Source: Cladophialophora immunda | Lineage: Eukaryota; Ascomycota; Eurotiomycetes; Chaetothyriales; Herpotrichiellaceae | Reading direction: 5' to 3' | Assembly: GCF_000835495.1 (NCBI RefSeq) | Contig: NW_015622573.1 | Span: 1 to 11,261, forward strand | Length of the DNA stretch: 11,261 bases | Shown here: positions 1-10,304 of the stretch, one piece after another | Layout: each line of letters opens with the position of its first letter | How positions within the stretch are numbered: the first letter of the stretch is position 1 | The notes under the pieces: model-generated | The model's input: only the letters and a program-made list of their open reading frames with translations | The model's database searches: none | Told to the model about the DNA's origin: nothing | Position numbers and translations under genes: made by a program

Positions 1-1128
1 GAAAGCTCACGGGCCGTAGACGTCAGGCACGTCTGAATCACAAATTCCGGACGGCGGTATGGATGAAGATAAGATGAGAGACGACTCAGATGAGCAGGAG
101 CGAGTGATACTAGAGCGATACGGGGTTCATCTCACCGTAGGAAGAGAAGCGCCTTCTTGCCCAATTCCCTCTTGCGAAGCATGGCGATATCGACGAGGCT
201 CACAAGAGATATGGCGACTCGCCTGAGAGCGAGGCGATGTGTGTCGTCAAGAGACCTGGGATGAAATGTGTCAGGGCCGCATGCCACCCCAGATCACGTG
301 AAGCATGCGCGCGAGCTATTTCCGACAGCACCTCGGGCAGTACGGGAATGCCTACAAGTAGGGGCGGCGATTTCGACGGCGACTTCGTACAACGGCGACT
401 TCGCTTAGTGCTCGGCAGAAGGTTACCACACCTAATTCAGCTAGTGTCAATTTTTCCTCGTCATGAATTTCAGAGACACTTACGAGGCCAGCCCCATTGC
501 CATCAAATTGACATGCTAAAAGCTACATGTATCTCTCACTATCGATATCACCTTCCCCATCAACATTAATTCCCCTTGAATCTATCTCGAAAAGGGGGCT
601 GTTGCAGTCTCGCCGGTGGGTCTCATTCATTTCTCCTCCGCTGAAACGCAACGCTCTTCGCACCGTGAAGTTGGCTTGGTCCACGCCAACGTGCCTCATC
701 CCGTCGGATGGGCTTACAGAAGGTAACGCTGTCTGCGAACAAGTCATTACTCAACAGCTCAGAGAGGATGTAGAGCTGGGGGAAGACACCGATTGTGGCC
801 TCTCCGCCGCGCGATGCCAACCAGGGTGAGCTACGGACAAAACACCACTCCGCGCCCCCTCTCACAACTACAAGGGAATTCGTAATTTATTCGATCTGGT
901 TGTTCAGAGACAACGCTAGGGAATAACCGTTTCCTTTCGATTCTCATCACTGGTAAGCATATTCCCATTCGTGTATCGGAATACGAATAACCCATACATT
1001 ACGATGTGAGTTGAGTAGTGATTGATTCTTAATCTAGGCAATATATAACCTCCAACTCCTGGATTTATGTCCATGGCCATATTCTTCGCGACAAAATATT
1101 TGCCGATAGCTCTTTCACCAGTGTTGAG
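1..1128. other. Non-coding stretch, no supported gene
   Basis: I see no recognisable protein, intron-joined gene or RNA here. Open frames on both strands are short, overlap each other and show no family motif. A reading frame from ATG at 59 runs about 55 codons on the plus strand with an acidic start, but it has no recognisable domain. A short G+C-rich unit of the form CGGCGAYTTCG occurs three times between about 364 and 402. The last part is the 3' flank of the minus-strand monooxygenase. Confidence 0.5.
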
Positions 1129-3373
<2,245 letters not shown>

Positions 3374-3541
3374 CTAAACCAGTGAAAGGCCTAAGCGTTT
3401 AACAAACCATCTATCTGTCGTCGCCCAGCGAACACAACCGTTGGGGTAGGGGTGGGCTCACGCTGGATTGCTAACTTGGACTTTCAAGGAGCGCAGGAAA
3501 TATGAGCTGAATCAAAATTATACAAATTTCCTGAGCTCCTC

Positions 3542-3547
3542 TATATA
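3542..3547 (-). promoter_or_regulatory. TATA-like element for the monooxygenase
   Basis: TATATA on the minus strand lies about 185 nt upstream of the ATG at 3358. That distance would allow a moderate 5' leader. It is a sequence match only. Confidence 0.45.
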
Positions 3548-3600
3548 GCTTGTTACATTTTTGGCTTCGCAACAAGTCATAACCGATAATACTCCCTCCG

Positions 3601-3605
3601 ATTGG
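3601..3605 (-). promoter_or_regulatory. CCAAT box facing the monooxygenase
   Basis: Plus-strand ATTGG reads CCAAT on the minus strand. It lies about 55 nt upstream of the minus-strand TATA-like element. Its position fits a core promoter, but such pentamers also occur by chance. Confidence 0.35.
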
Positions 3606-3740
3606 ATCGAAACTCATACTTTCTTTTCTTATTTGGTCTTTTATAGTGTGGGGCTTACGTCTTGGTGAGTCCGCATAGGTTACGTATTGCGATCTGGATT
3701 GCGGATGCACTTAGTCCTTGAGCACTCGTCTCATAATCGG

Positions 3741-3745
3741 CCAAT
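3741..3745 (+). promoter_or_regulatory. CCAAT box facing the O-methyltransferase
   Basis: CCAAT is followed by an A run. It lies about 130 nt upstream of the TATATAA element at 3873 and about 265 nt upstream of the chosen start codon. Confidence 0.35.
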
Positions 3746-3872
3746 AAAAAAGAGTTGTAATTCCGAAAGGCGACGTTACTTTCACGTTATGAAGTTCGTT
3801 GGTTCCAATAGCCATCACGGAAGCAGCATACTTGAGGTCAGCTGGAAGAACAAGTCAAAAGTCATCTATACC

Positions 3873-3879
3873 TATATAA
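3873..3879 (+). promoter_or_regulatory. TATA-like element for the O-methyltransferase
   Basis: TATATAA lies about 130 nt upstream of the ATG at 4008. It overlaps an in-frame ATG at 3879. If this is the real TATA box, transcription starts downstream of that ATG, which supports 4008 as the start codon. Confidence 0.45.
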
Positions 3880-4007
3880 TGAGCGGACATCGTTTGTTCT
3901 TGCTATCCCGTTCCTCCCGTTTCCCTTTAAGGGAACCACATGTTTTTGTCAGGCCCATAGCCATCACATCATCCGTTCTCACATCACCGAGCAGATCGGC
4001 CGTACCC

Positions 4008-5225
4008 ATGTCTGCGAACAATATCTGTGGCCAGAGCCATGGCTCCGGCTCGTTAGATACTGGATCGTCCAACATCTTAGAGGATCGCGGTCAAACGTCT
4101 GTCGACAGAACAACTTCACCGATGGGTCATCGCGAAGAAATACTCACTCTGCTCGAAAGACCTCGAGATGTCCTCATGGAGATGGCTCAAGTGGGCCGCG
4201 TCAGGCTCGGTGTGCTCCAGGTGATGGTTTCTTTCAACGTCGCGTCTACCGTACCAATCGGCGGCTCTCGCGCCCTCGGTGATATATCGGCGCTTCTCGG
4301 GATTGAACTTCCCATCCTCGAACGAATTTTTCGATTCGCCTTTTGTTCGAGCATTTTCCAGGAAACAGCCCCCGGATCCGGCGTGGTTATGCATACTGAA
4401 CTTTCCAAAGCCATGGTAGAACACGCGGATTGGCTTCGATTGGTGCTCTCACGCGAGATCATGCACCCGAGCTTCAGACTGGTCGATGTCTTATCGATGG
4501 ACAAGTCAACCCAACCCCGACCGACGGCGGCCGAACTCACTTTCGGTCGCAGCTTTTGGGACGAGCTAGGATCTCCTACCAGTTCCTTGAGCCTGCAAGC
4601 ATTTCATGCCGGGCTCGTGTCGATGTTGAGTCCGGACCACACCGTGACTATGTTCCCGGGCCACGAACTGGGTAACATGCTGGTGGTTGACGTGGGGGGA
4701 GGTTGGGGTCAGTTTGCCATAGACGCAGCGCGGATGTACGGCAACTTGAGCTTCTTGGTGCAAGATTTAGCCGAACAGAGGGACCTCGCCGAGGAAAAGA
4801 TTCCGAGTGAACTGCGAAACCGGGTACGCTTCTCGGTTCACGACTTCTTCCAGCCGCAACCCGTGGTGACGGAGGGGCCTGTGTGCTATTTCTTGAGGAG
4901 GGTGCTACACGATTGGAATGACATTGATTGCGTCAGGATCCTTCAGAATCTGCGCCCCGGACTGCAGAGACCGGGAAGCAAGCTCTTCATTGCCGAATTT
5001 GTGCTGCCAGATGTCCTAGCGGGCCCCAGAGTCACCCCAGCCGAAGAATCTGTGGCGCGAGCCATGGACTTGACCATGTTGTCTCTTTTCTTCTCCAAAG
5101 AGAGGACAATTACCGACTTTCAGTCGATGCTGCATGACGTCGATCCTCGACTAAACGTCCAATGGACGAGGAAGGACCCTGACTCACCTATGATACTCTT
5201 GGAGGCGGCGATGTCGCAGGGATGA
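4008..5225 (+). CDS. SAM-dependent O-methyltransferase (fungal COMT-like, PF00891 type)
   Basis: This enzyme is expected to transfer a methyl group from S-adenosylmethionine to a hydroxyl on a small aromatic metabolite in the cytosol. With the start at 4008 it has 405 residues, normal for fungal members, and no intron. An N-terminal helical dimerisation region (about residues 40-160) leads to the SAM-binding loop VVDVGGGWGQ (about 226-235). The segment VQDL then follows. The catalytic-base motif HDWND is at 301-305 (His301), and SKERT (about 363-367) matches the usual GKERT segment. The frame is open back to 3687, with other in-frame ATGs at 3789, 3879 and 4122. 4008 is preferred because the TATA-like element sits at 3873 and the length fits, although its -3 base is C. 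It diverges from the monooxygenase, suggesting methylation of a hydroxyl made by that enzyme. The family is certain and the substrate unknown. Confidence 0.9.
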   Translation: MSANNICGQSHGSGSLDTGSSNILEDRGQTSVDRTTSPMGHREEILTLLERPRDVLMEMAQVGRVRLGVLQVMVSFNVASTVPIGGSRALGDISALLGIELPILERIFRFAFCSSIFQETAPGSGVVMHTELSKAMVEHADWLRLVLSREIMHPSFRLVDVLSMDKSTQPRPTAAELTFGRSFWDELGSPTSSLSLQAFHAGLVSMLSPDHTVTMFPGHELGNMLVVDVGGGWGQFAIDAARMYGNLSFLVQDLAEQRDLAEEKIPSELRNRVRFSVHDFFQPQPVVTEGPVCYFLRRVLHDWNDIDCVRILQNLRPGLQRPGSKLFIAEFVLPDVLAGPRVTPAEESVARAMDLTMLSLFFSKERTITDFQSMLHDVDPRLNVQWTRKDPDSPMILLEAAMSQG

Positions 5226-5640
5226 AGGTCAAGACAAACGAGGTAATGGGCGAAGTCGAGAGGACTCTGTTCTGTGCGAACGCTTCCCCAGATGTAGAAT
5301 TAAGCGTACCTATGAGTTGTAAGATCACCAGGGGCAATCGCCGTTACCGGTCTCATCGCAAGCTTCAAAAAAGTTATTTCCTCCGACAGACCGTCGGCGT
5401 GTTCAGGACAGAGCTTGTTGCCACCGTACAAATCTCGTAAATAAACAGGTGCGGTCCTCTCTCACGAAAACGAAAGGGCAAAACCACCTCTGCAGACACA
5501 CCAATGCTATCCGTTTGCGTGTGCCAGATATGCCGTTGGTCCCTAGGCTCGTATAACGTCGGCGCATGCATCCCTTATGACTAATAGGTCGAATAATAAG
5601 CTGGCCGTGTATTAAATGTAGAAATAACGTAGGTGTATAG

Positions 5641-5811
5641 CACTTCATTTTACACCAAAATTAGCGAAATTTAAGATAGAATATCTTAGCTACTAGTGTA
5701 TATTTTAGCGTTAAATTTTAATATATACTATATTTTATAGTTATCTATAACCTATTAAGATTTGAAGCTCTAAATATTTATAGTAATTGAGATCTAGTAT
5801 TTTAGTAGAAA
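5641..5811. repeat. A+T-rich block, possibly RIP-decayed repeat DNA
   Basis: By hand count this stretch is about 22% G+C (15% in 5701-5760) and is rich in TA steps. The flanks are close to or above 50%. It has no open frame. Such sharply bounded A+T-rich islands in ascomycetes are often repeats mutated by repeat-induced point mutation (C to T). The inference rests on composition only, with no matching copy in the window. Confidence 0.4.
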
Positions 5812-5958
5812 TGTCACGGTCTGCCTAGCCTTCTCTGGGATCTACTAGGCTATCCTGGGAAGTGCCAAGCCTGCAGGCCCTATCCCAGCTTATCGCACAG
5901 GAGGAGCAGGCTTCCTCCTGAGACCTCTTCCAACACAGTGGATAATCTCTGTATAGAC
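5812..5958. repeat. Hairpin-rich segment with TGT...ACA ends, possible solo-LTR relic
   Basis: Composition changes abruptly at 5812, where a segment begins TGTCACGG. It could end at TGTATAGACA near 5958. Inside are an imperfect direct repeat of about 20 nt (the two units containing CTAG...CTGGGA between 5821 and 5861) and a perfect 8-bp hairpin, CAGGAGGA/TCCTCCTG (5898-5905 and 5913-5920). TG...CA ends are typical of LTRs. No target-site duplication or second copy is visible, so the call is weak. Confidence 0.2.
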
Positions 5959-6872
5959 ACTCCCTAAAGCTGCCATCTAGCAGTTGGCTCGCTGCCTACG
6001 TCGCTATATCTACCGGTGGTCCTAAAGAGTCCCTCACATTTCCAGTGTTGAAGAAGCTCCTGATACTCGCGGCGATCACGTCTCACGAACACCTCGGGAA
6101 CGGCGATCTTCAGCGATCCCGCCTGTGACTTGACTAGTGTTAGGCGGCATTCTGCGTGGCAGGGTTCAGGAGAAATCTTCTCCTGCCACAGGATCTTGTA
6201 TGTTAAAAATTCAGGAACGGCGGTCGGGGACACGAAAGAAAACTCTCTGAAAGCGTGCATAAACCTATCTGAAGGCACGAGGGTGCCAAGGCGCTGGCCT
6301 ACTTTGAGAAAGACACAACAAATGCTGAAAACGCCACTTTCTCCACTCTTGGATACTGTATATAAAGTATGTGCTCGACAAAATTTCTCCTAGGGATTTC
6401 AACTCATTCCATGGTGTGACCTGGGAATTTAGCACACGGCGGAATCCGTTCGTATAGAACAATCTGCGCGGTCACATTTTCTAAAAAGCGGCCCTACTGT
6501 GACAATAGATACCACATCCAAAAACCGAATGGCGCTAAGCGCTCAGAAATATGGACAACGCTCTTATCCCCCGGTTTTCTTCTTATCCAATCAGTCCACG
6601 GATGCAATATATCTTGGCGACGCCATGAAGGGACAAGGGATTGGGTGCCGCAATGGCAAAAGGTGGCTAGGCCTTTCAGTTCAAGGGTCGGTCTGTGTGC
6701 GAAGGAGAGAGTCTGCGACTGGAAACTAGAATAAAACAAAGAGTGACAGGCAGGAGATCGGGCTAGTTCCTTCGATCCACCTTCTCTTGCCGTAGCGGCT
6801 CCTACCTCGCTCCAATTGGAGGTAGAGATGGCTGATCGCTGTGTGGACGGGAAAATGCGCGATACCAGATCT

Positions 6873-8153
6873 CTATGATTGTTCGGCCACTTCCAAGCAT
6901 CCAACCGTATAGAAACCGTTGTACCGCGTCTGCAGGGCGCAACCATAGGCGCCCACACCGAAAATCTCAAAATAATCATGAGTCTGAATGTCAGATGGGA
7001 GATCGAAAGGGCCAGGCATGAGGTCGTTGTCGCAGGTTGGCCCGTAACATGCGAAGGGCAAATTTGGGCGGTCCGAAGGCGGATCGCGAATCAGCCTTAC
7101 AAAATATCGCCACCCGAAACGCCCGGTATCGAAGAGGTTGCCGAAGGGCCCGTCGTTGATATAAAGTTTGAGGCCCCGCCGTTTCTCAACTCGAACGAGC
7201 AGCGAATGATATGGCGCCGAGAGCAGTCGGCCTGGTTCCGCCCAAAGTTCAAGTTGGGGGCCTAGCGATGCCTGGAGGGTGCGCAAGAGTGCGCCAATCG
7301 CTCGCGTGTAGTGTGGAAGCGCCAGTGGTTGCATGTGGGGATACTTGGCCGGAAACCCCCCACCGACATCGACGATGTCAACTTGGACCCCCGCTTCCGT
7401 CGCCAGCGCCAAGACCTCTCGCAAAGCGTCTTGGAAGTCCTCGATCGCCATCGACTGGCTTCCTACGTGGAAGCAGATTCCCAGGCGTTCAGCTGAGACT
7501 CTTGCTTTTTGTATTAAAGCTATAGCCTGTGACCTCGGAAGGCCAAATTTTGTCGCAAGATCGAATTTCGCGTGCCGCGACGGTACCGGGACGCGGACAC
7601 ACAACGTCAAATCGCGGGCGCGCCTCGAACCTACAGAGGTGGCTTGCACAATTTTATCCAACTCCTCCACGTCATCCAGACTGAATACTCGAATTCCGTG
7701 GCAGCAGTAGGCTTCTCGAATTGCTTCGGGAGATTTGACTGGATTCATAAAACACAAGGTTGTCTGTTTCGGCCCCAGTTCGCTCTTGACTAGTTCGGCT
7801 TCGTTGACGGAGGCAACGTCGAACCTGGTGACGCCGGTCTGGAAGAGCAGCTGAAGTAGATCGGGTGAAGGATTTGCTTTCACAGCATACATTATTTTAC
7901 CCGGAAAGAGCGCTTGGAACTCTTTGGCGGCATCCGCCGTCGCCTTACGATGAACGAGCAGAACTGGATGTGCCGGTTTGCGCTCCTGCACTACTTGGAG
8001 AGCATTGCGGTAGATTCTCCCGCCTGGTGGAGTCGTTGTCACGGGCACAGACAGATGTCGACCACGCGGTTTCCGCAGAATCTCCGCCCTCCCCCACGTT
8101 TTTGAGGTCAGTGAAGCTCGTAGCAGCTCCCTTTTGCTCTTTGTAACAAGCAT
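6873..8153 (-). CDS. PLP-dependent ornithine/lysine decarboxylase-like enzyme (fold type III)
   Basis: This 426-residue protein belongs to the alanine racemase-fold (group IV) decarboxylases, which convert basic amino acids such as ornithine or lysine to diamines. The core begins near residue 50. The PLP-binding lysine is in YAVKANP (Lys92). FHVGSQ (228-233), the phosphate-binding GGGFP (264-268) and EPGR (306-309) follow. Both substrate-site elements of ornithine decarboxylase are present: YINDG (Asp334) and GPTCD (Cys374, Asp375), the latter supplied across the dimer. YNGF near 411 ends the family core. The first 45 or so residues are basic and unlike the core, so the true start may lie further in, or this may be a targeting segment; the ATG has G at -3. 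There is no intron, and the C-terminal third (GPTCDND, LPSDI, GAYG, YNGF) resembles short bacterial ornithine decarboxylases. Arginine or a modified amino acid as substrate cannot be excluded. Confidence 0.88.
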   Translation of the reverse strand: MLVTKSKRELLRASLTSKTWGRAEILRKPRGRHLSVPVTTTPPGGRIYRNALQVVQERKPAHPVLLVHRKATADAAKEFQALFPGKIMYAVKANPSPDLLQLLFQTGVTRFDVASVNEAELVKSELGPKQTTLCFMNPVKSPEAIREAYCCHGIRVFSLDDVEELDKIVQATSVGSRRARDLTLCVRVPVPSRHAKFDLATKFGLPRSQAIALIQKARVSAERLGICFHVGSQSMAIEDFQDALREVLALATEAGVQVDIVDVGGGFPAKYPHMQPLALPHYTRAIGALLRTLQASLGPQLELWAEPGRLLSAPYHSLLVRVEKRRGLKLYINDGPFGNLFDTGRFGWRYFVRLIRDPPSDRPNLPFACYGPTCDNDLMPGPFDLPSDIQTHDYFEIFGVGAYGCALQTRYNGFYTVGCLEVAEQS

Positions 8154-8358
8154 TGCGGATGTACTTCGATAGCGGTAGGCAGGGGGCGAATCGATAGAAA
8201 CGGACGGGCATATTCGTGCCGCAGCTTCAGGACTCTCGAATGCACCTATGAGAGTTTGGAGAATTCAATTGAGTAGTTTGTGAAGATCAGGCATTCCTTG
8301 CACGCTGAAAGAATATCTGTTGAGAACCTGCACGATCTCCGTGATATGGAAGGCCATC

Positions 8359-8364
8359 TTTATA
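8359..8364 (-). promoter_or_regulatory. TATA box candidate for the decarboxylase
   Basis: TATAAA on the minus strand lies within AATATAAAG, about 206 nt upstream of the ATG at 8153. Spacing is similar to that of the monooxygenase TATA-like element. Sequence match only. Confidence 0.35.
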
Positions 8365-9045
8365 TTTTGACGGGAGCGTGTCAGAGTGTACTGGTAGACT
8401 CTGTCAGACCCTTTAGAAGAAACATGATAAATACAAGCCTCGTTCGACTATTGTCTCCTCTCTTTCCGTATCGGTCATAGCGCAAGCCGTTCAGCACAAA
8501 TCAAGGGCGTTGCCTGTGAATTAGTGCCAAAATATCACACATTTCATTACATAAGTTGATAATCTGATCCGATTGATGAGAACCTATTGTGTCACCATGA
8601 GCTCCGTAGTTTTTAATTCAGATTCCGGAATTACACGTTTTGGTGGTTCCCGCACAATAGTAACCATGGTCAATAACGAGGATTGGTCAGAAACGAGGGA
8701 AAAGGATTCGCTGATGCTCAACGCTACTGAACTAACTGCGAGAACTGAGCCGATCTTGTAAAAGGTCTCAGGGCCCCGTGCAGAGGGCAAACTAATGGAG
8801 AGAAGTCTATCAGGATACCTCCGTGCCCCTCCACCGCCAATCAGGGAATTTATATCATGAGGGGGTTGTCAGCAGACTCGACCTGAGCGTGGCAAATCAT
8901 CAGCCAGGGGAGTTTTGGCGCCTGAACCGCGTCAGGGTCGTCCAATGTTACGACTGGGAAATGAGTTCTGGAGCGAGCGAAGGATCGCACGCCAACTCTA
9001 TGGTCGTCGCAAATATGGTTTGACGTTGACTTGCATCTTCATAGA

Positions 9046-9065
9046 GGCTTCACCAACGTGAAGCC
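9046..9065. repeat. Perfect 8-bp hairpin with a 4-nt loop
   Basis: GGCTTCAC (9046-9053) and its exact complement GTGAAGCC (9058-9065) flank the loop CAAC. No gene end is adjacent on either strand, so a terminator role is not supported. It may be chance or part of an old element. Confidence 0.35.
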
Positions 9066-9996
9066 GGTCTCGCAACACAACATAACCCAACCGCGGCGGC
9101 CCAGACCGGAGGGTGCAACCTACGAAGTGAAAGATTCCACCTTGCATGCCAGGGCGCGAGAATACCCAAGCCTGCCTGAGACTGGTAGGGTTGCTTTCGG
9201 CTGAAGGCGCGGGACTAGCGCTAGAAACCTGTTCGTTAGTTACCGTACTCGATAGGACCTCGTCAGACTACTTCTGAAAACCTACAGAATCCATCCTGTT
9301 CCTGTACCGAGCCCGGGTATGTCCGGCCCATATTTACAGAAACTAAAGCGCAATCTTACCCTCAACACCCTATTGGCCGAAAAGTCGTACTCGGTAGAGG
9401 TACGCTACCTCCAATTCCCAAACAAGGAACAGACCGTAAAGTATTTTAGCCTTAGCTTACTTATATATTTCTTTATCATGCTTCCGTCCTTCTACCGATT
9501 GCTTACCCAGATTTTCAACAGTGGGGCGAAGATCAGGCCATCCTTACCGAAGCAGCTACCTAGCCTAGGGCGTCATACTAATGACGTCTTAACAATTGCA
9601 TGGCTCAGTCTAGACTTTATGTCTCTGTGTCCTCTCTGGGAACTTTGGTGATCATTGACGTATAGATCGCACTGTGAACAGAAGATCCCTCTTGAATCCC
9701 GCCACCGAGCTCGGCGTGTGACACACTGCAAAATTGAGACCGGCGCGATCGGGCGTTCCTAAAACAGTGATCATCGGAGATTGATAGTAGCATCGCCAAG
9801 CCGCGCCGCAAAGACCCAACGCCAACGGAGAAAGGCACATTTCGTCAATCAATTGTTGTAACGCAAAGAACACCGATGTACAGGAAAGAACGGTGGCAAG
9901 TTTTCCGAAAGCTGAGAAAGGTTGTCGCTGTCTATCTCTACCTGTAGAGCGCCAGGCTCTCACTTATCTAGAGGGCACAGGGTGTCGAGGCGCTCA

Positions 9997-10028
9997 CCTA
10001 CCCACCAGGCAGTTGCTTGGTGGGTAGG
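9997..10028. repeat. Perfect 11-bp inverted repeat with a 10-nt loop
   Basis: CCTACCCACCA (9997-10007) is exactly complementary to TGGTGGGTAGG (10018-10028). The outer flanks GGCGC and GCGCC could extend the stem past a small bulge on the left arm. It lies about 280 bp past the stop codon of the CAP-like gene. A fold-back mobile-element remnant or a structured 3' sequence are both possible. Confidence 0.5.
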
Positions 10029-10304
10029 GGCGCCGCATTACATAAGTTTACATACTTTGAGCGGCCAGCCTGGTTCACCCAAAAGGTATCCAGGCCCAAT
10101 CGGGATCGTGTGTAGCCCTTTCCCCATGTGTAATTGACATCGGAAAAAGTCAGTAGGAAGCCGAAAATTATCACGGAACATAAAACCATGCCACGATTCC
10201 CTCCTCTCTAGGAGCAGAAGGACGTCCTACGGCTGAGAAAAGCTTCGGCTCATGAGTAATCCAACGTACAAACATCAGGCACCCCAATATATCGGTTTCG
10301 CTGC

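Larger units (their letters stand above)
5226..6872. other. Non-coding stretch between O-methyltransferase and decarboxylase
   Basis: No gene is supported. The first 400 bp are the 3' flank of the methyltransferase. An A+T-rich block (5641-5811) and an adjoining hairpin-rich segment (5812-5958) are listed separately. A minus-strand frame runs from about 6390 to 5964 with no recognisable motif. The last part is the 3' flank of the decarboxylase, which is transcribed towards this region. The gap therefore lies between two converging genes. Confidence 0.5.
8154..10304. other. Long non-coding stretch between decarboxylase and CAP-like gene
   Basis: About 2.1 kb without a supported gene. Open frames here are at most about 110 codons (for example 9319-9651 plus and 9652-9963 minus), lie in conflicting frames and show no family motif. 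One includes a hydrophobic run that looks accidental. The first 250 bp are the presumed promoter of the decarboxylase. Two perfect hairpins (9046-9065 and 9997-10028) are listed separately. The end is the 3' flank of the CAP-like gene. Confidence 0.5.

Noticed and set aside
59..226. About 55-codon plus-strand frame with acidic N terminus
   Set aside because: Short, unrecognised and without regulatory context. It could be a terminal fragment of a gene outside the window, but nothing proves it.
237..865. Several overlapping frames of 70-110 codons on both strands
   Set aside because: They overlap each other on opposite strands, and none shows a known domain or a coherent gene structure.
3670..3705. 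Inverted TCCGCA/TGCGGA pair as a Zn2Cys6 regulator site
   Set aside because: The arms are 24 nt apart, wider than usual CGG-N-CCG sites, and only one pair is present.
5964..6390. Minus-strand open frame of about 140 codons
   Set aside because: No ATG near its beginning, no recognisable domain, and no convincing splice partner upstream. Frames of similar size occur by chance elsewhere in this window.
6494..6979. 161-codon minus-strand frame overlapping the decarboxylase end
   Set aside because: It overlaps the real decarboxylase C terminus in another frame, and the rest is low-information Ser/Arg-rich sequence. Treated as a shadow and 3' flank.
9215..9224. 10-bp palindrome CTAGCGCTAG
   Set aside because: Short, isolated and expected by chance in a sequence of this size.
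9319..9651. 110-codon plus-strand frame with a hydrophobic stretch
   Set aside because: The hydrophobic run sits in T-rich DNA, which gives Leu/Phe/Ile by chance. There is no family motif and no promoter or splice signal I would trust.
9652..9963. 103-codon minus-strand frame
   Set aside because: No recognisable motif, a competing frame on the same strand, and no support from splicing.
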